From positions 28,469,741 through 28,533,740 of the forward strand of contig OX439133.1 of the NCBI GenBank assembly GCA_949318235.1: a stretch of DNA of 64,000 bases. Direction: 5' to 3'. Shown in pieces: positions 1-26,027 of this stretch; within the stretch, counting starts at the first letter, position 1; every line of letters starts with the position of its first letter. Origin of the DNA: Ecdyonurus torrentis (lineage: Eukaryota > Arthropoda > Insecta > Ephemeroptera > Heptageniidae). The translations under genes were made by a program, and so were the position numbers. The notes beneath the pieces are model-generated. The model saw only the letters and a list, made by a program, of their open reading frames with translations, did not search any database and was not told where the DNA came from.

Positions 1-264
1 GATATGATATGATATGATATGATATGATATGATATGATATGATATGATATGATATGATATGATATGGTATGATATGGTATGGTATGGTATGATATGATAT
101 GATATGATATGATATGATATGATATGATATGATATGATATGATATGATATGATATGATATGATATGATATGATATGATATGATATGATATGATATGATAT
201 GATATGATATGATATGATATGATATGATATGATATGATATGATATGATATGATATATGATATGT
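1..264. repeat. (GATAT)n pentanucleotide array
   Basis: Almost perfect GATAT repeats with a few GGTAT variants near 66-90. The array runs off the left edge, so its true length is unknown. It lies in intron 2 of trypsin gene 1; the matching place in gene 2 (about 39830-39895) has only a short, degenerate GATAC-like stretch, so the array expanded after the duplication. Confidence 0.97.
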
Positions 265-1056
265 CGAGAAAAACGTATATACGTAAAAGTGAGCCAACCT
301 GCTAAAAGTAGAAGTGTGGTATAGCTGCATTAGCATCAATAGTACACACACAGACACAGAAGTGAAGTGTGGGAGCACAACACGTTGCACGATGCATGTT
401 TACATGCATTTCATTACGACGCACAGCATTCGGGAGGTGCTTGATTAATGTGATGGCACTGACCAGCCTGCCGAGACGTTTCTACGAATTCTCTAGGATG
501 GCATGGCAAATACCGGGCTGTGTACTTAGGCTGTGGCCGGCCGACCCGTGTGTGCTTTTCCATTAATTTAGAAAGTCCTTACCTGTCGATAAGATAATGT
601 CTTAACAGGGACGGGGATTGGAGTAGCACTATGACACAATATGGCAAGCAAAAGAGATTAAATATATAAGTATATATATATACAATATACACACACATAT
701 GGAGAGTATGTATCAGTCTAAGGAGGTGGAAACTTAAAATACAGTTTTCTAATGTTGAACCTGATACACTGAATGCGTTATAGAATTTACAAATAAAAAT
801 TTAAAAAGATGCATTTAAATATTATTTAAAAAAATCATTGCATTTTATAGTGGGTATAACATGACGAAATAATAAAAATGCTGTTCGTAAACCCTGTTCT
901 CTGCTCCTGAAATGAAGATCAACTTTAGTTATTCAAATCCTTGCGCATGTTTTGGTGCAAGACGATAGGATTTGCGAACAAAAATAGTTTTTAAAAATTA
1001 TTCATGACCATAAACAAAACTGTACAGTAGAAATAATTCAAAATTTATTATTTAAG
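265..1056 (+). other. 3' part of intron 2 of trypsin gene 1, conserved with gene 2
   Basis: No coding exon is seen. Two stretches (about 265-300 and 720-1056) align with the end of the matching intron of gene 2 (about 39900-40347), showing common descent of the two genes. About 300-715 has no counterpart there but contains a block near 530-650 that reappears at 9500-9600 and 43390-43510. A short palindromic repeat lies at about 880-990. Confidence 0.7.
880..990. repeat. Short palindromic MITE-like repeat, copy 1
   Basis: The outer ends read TGCTGTTCGTAAACCCTG and, inverted, a close match ending TTTGCGAACA. The same unit is at about 40152-40265 in the equivalent intron of gene 2, so it predates the duplication. 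A more diverged copy lies at about 44478-44600 in intron 5 of gene 2. Confidence 0.6.
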
Positions 1057-14617
<13,561 letters not shown>

Positions 14618-14690
14618 GAATGTCAAATAATGTTGAATACAACGCAATGTTAACCAATTTAATATAAATAACTGTCAATCAATTACATAT

Positions 14691-14890
14691 CGATGCTTCC
14701 GCGTCAAAATAGAGAATGTGCACTTTCCACCAGCGTGGCGAGTAGTGGATCTGCACTTTCCACAGTGGAGAATCTGCAATGTTAAGTTAATGGCCACTAG
14801 TCCGCTCACTGTGCTGCGTGGAAACTGCAGATCCTCCATTTGCCTCGCTGGTGGAAAATGCACATTCTCTATTTTGACGCGGAAGCATCG
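14691..14890. mobile_element. 200-bp palindromic MITE, family M1, copy 2, in the 3' UTR of gene 1
   Basis: Ends CGATGCTTCCGCGTCAAAAT and the inverted ATTTTGACGCGGAAGCATCG are almost perfect, and the whole unit folds on itself. It is flanked by ATAT. It sits between the stop codon (14617) and the polyadenylation signal (14911) and is absent from the matching place in gene 2. Confidence 0.9.
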
Positions 14891-14910
14891 ATATATGTAT
14901 TTTTACATGG

Positions 14911-14916
14911 AATAAA
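14911..14916 (+). promoter_or_regulatory. Polyadenylation signal AATAAA, gene 1
   Basis: The first AATAAA after the stop codon, about 290 bases downstream and just beyond the inserted MITE. In gene 2 the equivalent signal is only about 85 bases after the stop, which fits a 200-bp insertion here. Confidence 0.6.
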
Positions 14917-14939
14917 ATTATTATTAAATGAACAGGTCA

Positions 14940-15900
14940 ATTTTCTCGCGTCAAGATGAAGTTTAAACACTTTATAAATTTTCGGCTAATAGGTAAAATC
15001 ACACTCTTTTTTATATAGCAGAAACCCCAAATAGCCACCAGTTTGTTAAGAGTAAAAGACTTATCCTTCGTTAATTTGTAAAGTGTAGAAGCCTTATCTT
15101 GACGCAAAAGGATAGAGGTAAATTACGCCAGTAAAATACAATAGTTAAATATAAGCTTAGAACAGGTATTCATATACCATAAAATGTAGGTGAAATGTCA
15201 TCTAATCTAGGCGATAGTACTACTAGTTTATTGTAGTATATTTCAACTCATTTGGAAAAATTGTAGTACCTCAAAACCTGCTACACGCTAATAGTCACGG
15301 GGAGACACAACGTCAGATATATTTTTACATATGAGGTGAATGCCACACCAGAGCATCGTATAAGCAATTTTACATGACTAAGAAGATCAATAAAGAAGTG
15401 AAAGCGGTAAAACACTTTAAAATAATGTTGATTACAATGACACGCACCTTTTGCAATTGAGCACTAAAAATTTTAGGTACTATGTAGATTCAGTTGAAAG
15501 TTAGTAATTGGAAATTTTGGAAGCTTCTGTAAAGGTGCATGCATTCATGATAAAGTCAAAGTCGACGCCAAGCTGGATAACGCAATACATGGGCTAGTAT
15601 AGGAAAATAACTCATTTTGCGAGTTTAAATATACTGAGCAATATTTTTGAGTGCAGTGATATATATGATTAATATATAAGATATATATTTATTTAGCATA
15701 GAAAAGCCAATACATATATTTACATTACATTTGTTACAAAATGAAATAGCTAATAAATTTATCAATTTGTCAGTTTAATACATAAAGAATTTTATATTAC
15801 AATGCATTAATGCAGTTTACAATAGCAGTATGTAGGGAGTTGATTTCCAGTTTGTTCAGCTTTTGAAATATGCATACTAAATCACATCTGAGTTCAGATG
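14940..15900. other. Intergenic, nothing recognised
   Basis: AT-rich DNA downstream of gene 1 with no supportable gene. A motif at about 15590-15660 resembles 11110-11190. Confidence 0.4.
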
Positions 15901-15909
15901 TTCATGATT

Positions 15910-17270
15910 CCATGATTTTGATAGCTAAAAATTCAAAAAAGTTTGGGCCTAAATTTTTGTTTTGTTTTTGGAAAGTTGTAAATTGGGTCACTTATTTTAA
16001 GTTTTTGTGATTTTTTAGTTTTTCTCAGTTTTTGGAAACTGAAAACAGACTTTAACCGTACAAAAACTTAAATTGATATGTTAAAATATAAAAAAACCAT
16101 TTTTAATGCATTGGCCTATTGCAAATCCATCTGAATTCAACTAAATACCATTAAAATAATGGTAAATATGCCTTCTTACTCTCTATACGCCGTCTGCTCG
16201 CTGCCCATACATTTCAATGAAATCGTACTTCCACGATTCCTCTGCAACCACACGCGATGTTATTATATTCACGAGTGCAAAAAATGAAATTTAATTATAA
16301 ATAATTTTATAAAAACTATAACAAAAATTTAGAATGAAATAAATTGATATCGATCTCTGAAAGGTGATCAACACACTATATTTTAAGAGTAGAGAGGTAT
16401 AAATTATTTGCATACAGTATCAAATAATTTAATTTTTTTATATTTCTTTCTTTTAAAATAAAGTATTTCAGAAATTTTATAAAGATTTCCAAAAATTATT
16501 TTCTTCTCTAAATTTGGTTTTTCATTGCTATAATACTATTTACATATTGTTTTAAATTTATTATTTACAGTTACACGTAGTTATTGATAAAAAAAAATAT
16601 ATAGTTTTTTTATTGTAATATGTATACGCATTATTATATATGAGGAAAGGCATATTATATAATTTATGTGCTTTCTTTTCTTTTTCTCTATTTTAATAAT
16701 TAAATATGTTATATATTTAATAGGATTTTTTTATTAAATTTAATGTTACGAAATATACTCTTATCGTTCAATGCAAGTCTCTATAGCTTGATTTGAAACC
16801 GGTTATCACTGTCTTATATAACAATTTATTGTATGCGTTTCTTGTAATTATTAGTTACTTTAATTACGCAATGAACTGGATTTCAACTATTTACAATTCC
16901 TGCCTTATTTTATATATTGATCTTTTAGACAGTTGGTTTACATATATACTTTTCAGAAAATAAAACGGCCTCTTAATAAGACGTTTTTAAATACAAAAAC
17001 AGCTCTCATTAATACTGGCTTGTAAAGTGTATCAGTAATAATTTAACTTTTTTTTATTTTTATTTCCATACAAATTATAAATTCTACCTTTTTTCTTGAC
17101 ACCTTTTATTTCAAAGTTAAAAATGATTAAAACCTAATTTCACTGTTTTTGTATAATTTAACTGAAAGTGAAATGATTTTGCTCTTTTTGAAGTATGCAG
17201 AAAAACTGGACTGAATTCAGTACTGAAAATTTACATTTTCAGAAATAAAATCTGGTTCCTAGTAATATGT
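15910..17270 (+). repeat. Dispersed repeat family R1, copy 1
   Basis: Two segments (about 15910-16110 and 16980-17260) match, in reverse complement, about 60390-60600 and 60050-60310. Shared landmarks include ACTGAATTCAGT, AAAACAGACTTTAACCGTAC (inverted at 60415-60440) and CTCATTAATACT. The 0.9 kb between them is absent from the other copy. I see no open frame; the family is unknown. Confidence 0.6.
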
Positions 17271-17639
17271 GATACCTAATAATATTACTTTTAAGTAACA
17301 TATTTTTGCCGTAGATTACACATTCTCTTTTAAATTCATATAATTTACTAAATAATTTAATATTAATATATTAGAAGTGTATTATACATTGTGAAACTAT
17401 TGACAGTGAGTGAGCGTTGATAAAATTTACTTCGTTTAATACCTATGTATATATCATTATGAGACCTTGTATTATGCTAATGTATTTAATTGGCATATGT
17501 AACTTTTTCACATAAGTAATTAGCTAAATTTTTTAAAAATTCTTTTTATAAAAAATAAGGCCTTAACAGAAATCTTTGTTTAATTGATAACCAACATAAA
17601 GCACCAAGCAATTCAAAAATAGATGTTAACTTACTACAT

Positions 17640-19105
17640 TCAGGTAAAACTCTCATTGCATTATTTTGTATCTTACTTTAGTCATATCAAACAATACACT
17701 ACTTGCAGAGTAGTCAAAACGTGTTGCTATATTTGTTTTGTATATTAACACTTTTGTCCATGGACTCAGAAAATGTGATATGCGAGCAAGATAACTTATT
17801 TATTTCACAATTTTGTTTACTTATAAATTTAACACGACTGTTAAAAATCAAATCAAAATCGATAATAACTCCAAAGTATTTAATTTCATCCGCGAATACT
17901 AAAACTTCACCACCAATAATAATTACATCTCTGTTTTCAGTATTTAAAAGTTTATAATTTCTGTGTGAAGAAATATATATATAGGGAGATATTTTGATTT
18001 ACTTATAGTTACTTTTATTTTATTAACTTTTAACCATGTATTTAAAAATGTAAAAAATTTATTTATGCAATTACATGCTTCTTCATACGATTTTAATGAC
18101 GCCAAAACTAACTTATCGTCTGCAAAAAAGTTACAAACATATTTTTAAATTGGATAAACAAATCAATAATATATTAAACAAATAAAAGAATCCCTAGCAC
18201 TGAACTCTGTGGTAGTCCAAGGTTATTTAAAATAATACTTGATTTTTCATTTTTATATTGAGTGTTTTGTTTTCTATATGAATATAACTATGAATTAGGT
18301 TAACACTAGCCTTACTTAAACCGTATTTTTTTAAATTTAATTACTAGATTATTTTACTGTCAAATTTTTAAAATGCTCGCGTAAAACTAACATTAAATTT
18401 ATAACTATTTTTCCAACATTATGATATTTTCTTACTTTTGAAAAAACTAATTGTAATGCAGTCTCAAAAGAATTTATTTTTTAAAGCAGACTGATTTTCA
18501 CAATGTATGTAGTAACGTACAATATATCATATAAGTTGTTAGCATAATAATAATTTCAATGAATTTTTTATTATCTGATCGTAAATTAACTGGCCTACAG
18601 TCCTGTGGTTCCGAAGGATGTTGTTTTTTAAATTGGAATAACAATTAAATTTTTAAAATCATCCGGAAATACGTTTGTTTTAAATGTAATATTTACAATA
18701 TTAGGCAGATTTTCACCACATGTTTCAAAATATTCATCTATTATTTTTGCTGTTATTTCATCTGGTTTACTTTGAGTTTTATTTAATGATTTGACTTTTT
18801 TTATTTTTGGAAATATAATTTCGTTAAATATTAAATATTCATTAGGATCAACAACAAAATTATTGTTATGTTGTTTACTTTCCTCTGTATCAGAAACCTT
18901 TGGAATTGAATTCGCAATACTAACCAAACTTTTACGTAACAAACTCATTTTATCTTTAACATTAATTCAAATACAGCATCATTAAAATTATTATTATTTT
19001 TTTTATTTCCTTTCTTATCAGATTTTTTAATGTCATTCATTTTGAGTTGGTTTTTCTGTCTTAAATTTTTAAGTTATGGAAATTAGTTTATTTTCTGGTC
19101 TTAAA
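17640..19105 (-). pseudogene. Non-LTR retrotransposon (LINE) reverse transcriptase remnant, 3' part
   Basis: Minus-strand translation gives, in order from 18948 down: KPDEITAKIIDEYFE, NIVNITFKTNVFPDDFKN and LIVIPI (early RT motifs); SSVLGILLF near 18200 (usual form QGSVLGPLLF); FFADDKLVLASLKSY at 18112-18129 and beyond, which is the RT catalytic Asp-Asp box; and ADEIKYFGVIIDFDLIFNSR near 17850-17910. Stops and frameshifts separate the pieces, so it is dead. The upstream endonuclease part lies at 20785-21440, across an inserted fold-back element. A Jockey- or CR1-like clade is likely; I cannot assign it more exactly. Confidence 0.85.
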
Positions 19106-19111
19106 AAAGGC

Positions 19112-20781
19112 CCAATATAAATGAACGGAAACTGATTAGTCCCGACCTTCGGAACCCAAATATATAAACTATGCCTTTGCTTATGCTTAGGATAACTTAA
19201 AACATCCCACATATTATTTTGGAAAATTTGGAAAATTCTGGGACATACGCCAGTTGTTATTTTTTCCTTTTAGCAGAAGAGGTGTTAAAAATATCAATTT
19301 TCCCCGAATTTGATGTATGTTACAGAATTCAACAAAACTAGTTTAAACACTTGATAAGTTAAGCTTGTCAGAAAATATGTGACTTTTATCTTCAAAATAA
19401 TTTCAAGGCCCATCTCCACGGGTTGGAAATTTAAAACGCAGATTTGACTAAATTAGCATTTTTTCGGAATTTTTATTTTTAAGTTATAAAATAGACTTAA
19501 ATATGTCTTGCATATGTACTAAGTGTTCCAAGTTACTAGTTGGGTGCTCTGTAACTTTAGGAGGAAAGTCCCGAAAAGTATGTCCGCCACCTATAATGTG
19601 AAAATAGAGTAAATTTTTAAAATTCACCAAAAATAAAATAAAAATAAGCAAATGCAATGAGTTTTAGTATATTAGTTTATATAAAGTTATAAAAATTTAA
19701 TAATTTTTGGAAATACTTTTGCCGTGAAACTTGAATTTTAAAAATGTCATCCTACTTTAAATTGAATTAAATATGATTCTTTAGGTTATTTTTTAAAATA
19801 TATCAAAAAATTACTAAACAGTAATTTTAAGTATAATAGATATGTATACTGACATTTTGAACAAAAACTGCAATTTACTCAATTTTTTCGAAAGATTACT
19901 ATTTTTAAATTCAAATTACGCGCCAATTTTCTTTTAAAACTTGTTAAATTTTTGACAGTTTTACAATAATGTATGTATATAGATGGCTTGTATTTCAAAA
20001 TTAAAAAAAAATGTAAACTTTACTATATCATTTGAATGTTAATTATAACAGCTACCTTTGATACAATTTTCAAACCCCGTGACTATCAGATAAGAGAGAA
20101 AATAATTATTACAATTAGAATGGGCTCATTTTTGAAGATACTATATTCTAATGTATCATCGTGCAAAATTTCAAATTTTTCTTTCTTTACAATTTTTAGT
20201 CAAATCCCGCAGTAGGTGATTTCCCGCCTTAAATTATATACCAAATTTAATTACATTTGCTTCATATTTCGATTTTTGGTGAATTTTTAAAATTTGCTAT
20301 TTATTCACAATATAGGTGGGGGACATACTTTTCCAAACTTTCCTGCTAAAGTTACAGAGCACAGAACTTGTAACTTGGTACACAATTTAGACAAATTCTA
20401 GCCTACTTTATAATTTAAAAATAAAAATGCCGAACTTTGTCAAATCGGAGTTCTTTAATTTTCAACCCCCGGTGGTTTGTATTGAAATTATTTTAAGGGT
20501 AACGGTCAAATTATTTCTGACAAGCTTAACTCATCAGGGGTCTAAATTAGTTAGTACAAAGTTTCTAACATGCATTATGTCACGGGTTAATGGCAATTTT
20601 TAACACCTCCTGTACTTAAAGGTAATCAATAACAAATGGCGTATTTCCCGGAATTTTCCGATTTTTCCAAAATAAATTGTGGGGTATCTTAAGGTGTCCG
20701 AAGCAAAATCAAAGGGCATTGTTTTTATATCTGGATTCCAATGGTTGGGACTAATAAGGTACCGGTCATTTTTATTTGACC
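19112..20781. mobile_element. 1.67-kb fold-back element inserted in the LINE
   Basis: The left end (CTGATTAGTCCCGACC) is matched inverted by the right end (GGTTGGGACTAATAAGG). The arms, each at least 500 bp, share TTTGGAAAATTCTGGGA-like and GTTACAGAGCAC-like stretches. The LINE reads on both sides (18.95 kb RT and 20.8-21.4 kb endonuclease), showing insertion into it. A fragment of the same family lies at about 42278-42500 in intron 4 of gene 2. Confidence 0.82.
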
Positions 20782-20784
20782 ATC

Positions 20785-21440
20785 AGACTTACATTTGTTT
20801 CGATTATTTTTGTATACAGACTAATTTTCTGATTCATTAGTAAGAAAAGCAACATAATAATTAATTATTTTATTCATAGCTGCATATTTATAAGTTTCAT
20901 TAAACCAAGGTTCTGTTTTAATTTTATCATAGTTACAACAGCTTTATGGCACTGCTTTGTTGACTCAATTTTCATATTTTTTATGAAGCAACTATTTACA
21001 TGTTCATTGTTACTCTCATTACAAGAATCTAAATAACTATTTAATTTATTTTAATCAAGTGTTTTAAAGTGCAAAAAAAGTTTAACTTACTTTTTTAATA
21101 TAACTATCAATGTTATAAGGAAACATATTATTTTTTTAAACTATTGTTTCTTGATGTTTTTTTTTAAATTGTATCGATAAGGATTTTAATTTTTCTTTCG
21201 TAATGAATAAATCTATCATTGTTCTTGTTTGTTTTGTGTCACGAGTGTATGTTTTAACAGCTTGTTTTTCTCCGTTACAATATAATGTTTCATTTAACTA
21301 GTAAGATTGTGTTGAAACTAGTTTTATATTAATATTAAAATCTACAGCAATACTATACTTTTGTGCAAAGTTGTGCATAATTTCTTTCTTTTGTCTTTTT
21401 TCTTTTGCTCTTTTCCCTATTACATTGAGTGTTATAGTTG
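20785..21440 (-). pseudogene. LINE endonuclease-region remnant
   Basis: Minus-strand frames give SIAVDFNINIKLVSTQSY near 21330-21370 (usual form GDFNIN, apurinic-type endonuclease), then KQAVKTYTRDTKQTRTMID and LFITKEKLKSLSIQF near 21190-21280. The spacing and order fit the C-terminal half of a LINE endonuclease domain, with in-frame stops. It is the 5' continuation of the RT remnant at 17640-19105. Confidence 0.72.
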
Positions 21441-22640
21441 TGCCAAGGACTTCTTAAGCCTAGGACAGCGGTCCTTCTTATCCCTTTTCTTATCTCAGCG
21501 ATAAGAGCTTGGACTGTGCTAACTTTATGGACGCTTTCCCAGGGGCGGAGCCTAAATTGCGATAAGAAACGACCGCTGCCTTGACCTTTAGAGAGAGATT
21601 TATTGGATCTGTTATCTGAAAGATGGATTGACATGTTACTTGAATTATCGAAAATAAAGTAAAAGGTGTCAATAAGTTAACCAAATTATGTATGAAATGC
21701 TTTGCAGAATCAATGGGTATGGAGGCGGATAAGGATAAATCTGAGCCTTCTGAGTTGGGGTTGATAAGTAAGACAGTGAACAAACAACTGTCATGGCAAG
21801 TAGGCTTTCAACTTATGTTTGATCAATTGAAATCAATGAATGATTTGGTTTAGCAACAATGTTTCTATCTACGCAATATGACAAATCAATACAGTAGACA
21901 AATCTCACAACAAAAGCGAAATAATACAAAAAATGAAATAAATGGTATTAGAGAACAAATTAATGCTAAAGATCAAATAATTAATTATTTAATTTATTTA
22001 ATGTAAAATTTGTATAAAAAAACGTTTAAGCTAAAAGAATAGCTTCACTAGAACTGTAGTGACTGATGAACAGACCTCAACTGAATTAAACGCTTATTTT
22101 GCTTATAAAATAGAGCTATTACAGTTTGTACTATTTACTATTATACCTACTCTTATATTTAAATTTTTGACTGTGACCTGTTTGATTGAAAGAGAGTTGG
22201 AGTTTTTTGTCATGTTTATGTAAAAATACTACGTTATTCAACAATAATATCATTGTAGGTATATAGAAAACTGTTTTTTATTATTTATTTAATATTTATC
22301 AATTAGAGAGCATAATTATTTAAAGAGTTAATTAGAAATAACTTCAGCAATATTAAATCAATAGTCTTTAATATTTTCAAATTTTAATTTTTTATTTTAT
22401 TAAGATAGCATTTTTTAGGAAAAAAAAAATATTATTTTAAAAAAAAGTTTAAATAATAACAAAATTATCGAAAGATAAAATGTAATTCATTTATAAAATT
22501 ACATAATCATTTATATATAATCCGTATAAAAATCAAGTTTTCAAATTTCAAGAAATATCATATATTTTTATTATAATTACGAATTATAATTGTTTTCATT
22601 TATCAATGACATTTAAATTTAAAAATTTAAAAGAGGTTTA
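21440..22640. other. Intergenic; one open stretch of unknown meaning
   Basis: On the + strand about 21637-21853 is open for about 70 codons (LTKLCMKCFAESMGMEADKD, later LMFDQLKSMNDLV, then a stop) and reads on as a Gln- and Asn-rich stretch. Base composition is less AT-rich than around it. I do not recognise it. It might be a degenerate transposon ORF. The rest is AT-rich with nothing seen. Confidence 0.3.
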
Positions 22641-22684
22641 ATTTTGTTTTACATTATAACTATAACTATATTTTTCACAGTAAA

Positions 22685-22795
22685 AGCGCGAGAAAGTCAG
22701 ATAATCAGATTGTGTGAATCACGAGAAAGTCTGATAGTCAGATTGTGTGTGCGCGCGAGATGTTCTGATGATCACATTAGCCGCGTAGCCGTCGA
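22685..22795. repeat. Solo end of the subrepeat fold-back family
   Basis: CGCGAGAAAGTCAGATAATC, then two more GCGAGA-type units, ending GCCGTCGATATATATG. This matches the right arm of 2152-2994 in reading direction and end. No opposite arm is found upstream. It is followed directly by (TA)n. Confidence 0.7.
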
Positions 22796-22797
22796 TA

Positions 22798-22860
<63 letters not shown>
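22796..22860. repeat. (TA)n tract
   Basis: TA dinucleotides directly abutting the solo fold-back end. Confidence 0.97.
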
Positions 22861-22865
<5 letters not shown>

Positions 22866-23720
22866 TATTTTTATATTAGATATAAAATATATAAATATAT
22901 CATTCTCAAAATATGGGACAGCTTTTAGAACCTGTTTTTCTTCCCAAATTGAAAAATAGATACTGTGAGAGGACACTGAGTGTTCAAAAACTGCTCATAT
23001 GAAATGCCAATTTTAAAATTTAAATTTAAGGATTCTAAGGGTAAAAAAGAAATAAAAATAAGGTAAAAAAGTGGAAAATATGTATTTTGGTATAATCGTT
23101 TTGTTTGTTTTCTAATTTTGGTACAACACTTTTTTTTATTTTTTTTTCTTGTTAATAAAAAGAAAAGAAAAAAAGAAAAGTAAATGTGGTGATTTTGTTT
23201 AAATACTATTGTAATATTGTTTATGATTATTAACATATTATATATTATGTTGATTAAGCACCCATTGATAAGACTTCTTGGTGGGACTAATTATGTATAA
23301 ATTTATAATTTTATTATTATAAAAAATATATTTCCTTTTGTGCAAATATCCTCCATAAAGCATTAAAATAGTTTAACAATTCCAAGTCTGATTAAATTAG
23401 TAAAATTTTAAACTAAAAATGTTAAATTAAATATTTACTCTAATAAGCCAAAAAATTATTTCATTTATGAAAACATATAAAGAATAATTAATATCGTTGC
23501 TCGTTGCGTACATAAATTAAGAATCTCCTTGTATGTTAGCTCGTTGATACGCAAGAAAAGTTATATTCCTCTTTTTTAATTACAGTCTGTTATTTTTTCA
23601 GTAATATGTGTTCCACATCGTACAGACACCCCAGGAATGATTTCCTGCACAATATGAGCATTACAAATCATGTTAACACTGAATTTTCATTTGACCAAAC
23701 ATTTAGCAGTTTTAGCTAGC
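22861..23720. other. Intergenic, nothing recognised
   Basis: AT-rich sequence with short A/T homopolymers; no gene or clear repeat supported. Confidence 0.4.
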
Positions 23721-23721
23721 A

Positions 23722-24321
23722 AGTACAGTATGGAGCTCAATAAATGTTAAATAGATACTATTGGTCCACGAAATTACAATAGCAAAATGCAAAGTGTGTT
23801 TGCTGCAGCAGGTCTCCGCCATATCAGGCTAGTTACCATTGCAGTGGCCAACGACATAAATATAAACACTCCTCCTTGACTATGAACATATTCTCTCTCT
23901 TTCTCTCTCTTGGTCTCAGAACCAGAGTATTATGATTGCTTGCCTGCCCGATCAGCCGCCTGGTGCACAACATTCTCTGTTTATCTCTCTCTCTCTCTCT
24001 CTCTCTCAGCAATAAATTATAATGCTTGCCTGCTTGATCAAACAAAAAGATATTTTCTATAAAAATGTTTTGTTTTTTTGCATGTGATATTTTTTATTTC
24101 ACAGGATGTAAAATATCATAGAGAGAGAAAGAAAGAGATACAGATAGAGAGAGAAGATGTGCACCAGGTATTTAAGGGCTTATGCGTATATCTATATCGT
24201 TGGTCACTGCAATGACAACTAGCCTGAGAAGGCGGAAAACTGATGCAGCAGATACTTTTTGCTATTGTAATTTCGTGGACCAATATTATCTCTTAACATT
24301 TATTGATGTCCGTATTGTACA
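23722..24321. mobile_element. CT/GA-armed fold-back, family F1, copy 1
   Basis: The outer ends (GTACAGTATGGAGCTCAATA) and the inverted right end (near 24300-24320) pair. Inside them ATTGGTCCACGAAATTACAA and its inverse, then GCTGCAGCAGGTCTCCGCC, a CT-rich left arm and a GA-rich right arm. Noncoding. Other copies: 49714-50459 and 52266-52820. Confidence 0.88.
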
Positions 24322-24478
24322 TTATAATATTCCTTAACATCACAGATTCTATACCTGACTTTCAGTTTACTAACTTCTAGAATTTTATCTTTTTTATATT
24401 ATAAACTACATCAATAACATTACGTACTCCTTTTTTTCCTTTTTTTATTCCCACATTTTCTTTTTCAAATGATAATAC

Positions 24479-24488
24479 ACACACACAA

Positions 24489-24558
<70 letters not shown>
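24479..24558. repeat. (CA)n followed by (TA)n
   Basis: A CA-rich run (24479-24503) runs straight into about 55 bp of TA. Confidence 0.96.
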
Positions 24559-24559
<1 letters not shown>

Positions 24560-24560
<1 letters not shown>

Positions 24561-25860
24561 CAATTATTGATTTTTTTTAAATAAGCTTCATCCTGATTCT
24601 CTATTACATCTCAAAAGACGCCAAAATTCTTAAACGGTTTTTAAATCCCTTACGTTCATTTATTTGACATTCCTTTTCCATTTGTTATGTCATATTATGT
24701 TCTATTATGTTTCTTTATTCTACATTTACGCACTCAATCACAACCTATCTATTTCATGTAATATTAATGTCATTGATGGGGTTTTGAACTACGTTAAGCG
24801 TTACCTTTGATTTTACTTTAGCAAGAAGGTTCTTGTGGGTGCTGCCATCTTTAGCACGAGGGCTGATATTTCCTGCAGCTGACTTTTATGTGGTACACAC
24901 AATCTATTTTCTTTCCCTACCCTTTTGCCGCCATACTAGCATATGATAGAGATTTCGACACTCGATTTTGTATTGGATATTATAGAAACATTTTTCGGCT
25001 CTAATTCTACTATTTGTGCTTTTAAATTTCCAAGTTATTTTAAATATTCCTTTTTTCATATCTTGCTGTTTTCAGTTCAGATAGTAGTCTTATTGTAAAA
25101 TAACATCATGTTTCTTTGATTGTGCTTCTTATGCAGGTGTGGCATTACACTTGTTACATTTCCCGTTCTTAGAAAATTTAGGTTCCTTTTCATTAATATT
25201 TTCTCAAAATTGTAGATACATTATTCATTAAAAAAATCAAAATGCAAATACCGTCACACTGCATCTGATTTCTATTGTTTAATTGGTATGCGCCAAATTT
25301 CGGACCTGACGACGATGCCATTTTTGAGTTATGTTGTATTAGTATGTCTAGTATGAGACAGAAATAGCAACATAAAAAAAATCCTTAAAGAAGAAAGCCA
25401 AAAATCAAGTTCGTCCTATGCTAAACATTGTTATTCATTACTCCGGTAAGGCATCGAAGCTTAAAAAATATGATGTCATTCGGTAAAACTCTATATCCAG
25501 ATAACAGAAGTTGCCAAGCGAAGGGTTCTTTACAGGGATTAGGCGATAAATGTGACACGAACCCCACTCTACGATGGAGTCTATCTGAAGCATATCGCTA
25601 CATGTTTGTATGTTCACATGAAAAATATTATAAAACTGTTAATAAATCAAAAATAAAGATGTTACAACATGTTAATCATATATTTGACTATTCATGAGGC
25701 TCATGTATTATAATATTATCATAGAGCACATTAATGTATTTTATTTTATTGTATGGATTATTGGTGCCTTTAAATGGCATTGAGTAATATTGTAACAGCT
25801 GATTACTAAAAAAGGTGTTTGGTATATGATACGTTGGAAGTTTGAGAGAGTGTGTAGCCA
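24560..25860. other. Intergenic, nothing recognised
   Basis: About 25430-25690 is open on the + strand (MLFITPVRHRSLKNMMSFGK at its start) but resembles no family I know and has no splice or promoter support. Otherwise AT-rich noncoding DNA. Confidence 0.35.
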
Positions 25861-26024
25861 ACATAGCCCGATGGTTTGGGCATCCGAGCGTGAATTGGAT
25901 GTGGCTGGCAAGACCTGGGTTCGATTCCCAAGCATGGCAAAAATCTTTTCACATTGCTTTCGATGTGTTATATACCAAATATATCATGTCAGACGAAGTA
26001 AGAATAATATTCTTAAATTTTTAA

Positions 26025-26027
<3 letters not shown>
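25855..26027 (+). repeat. tRNA-derived SINE
   Basis: An A-box-like TAGCCCGATGG (25864-25874) and a perfect B box GGTTCGATTCC (25918-25928) lie at normal tRNA spacing. The rest does not fold as a functional tRNA. It continues into a nonconserved body and ends in a (TA)n tail at 26028, so it is a SINE or tRNA pseudogene rather than a tRNA gene. Confidence 0.65.

Noticed and set aside
369..566. 65-codon frame near the left edge
   Set aside because: It lies within intron 2 of gene 1, matches no family, and its end overlaps a repeated intron block that is not open in the other copies.
18791..18985. 64-codon plus-strand frame
   Set aside because: Antisense shadow of the LINE RT remnant.
25864..25945. 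Functional tRNA gene
   Set aside because: The B box is perfect but no acceptor stem or anticodon arm can be folded by eye, so a SINE or pseudogene is more likely.
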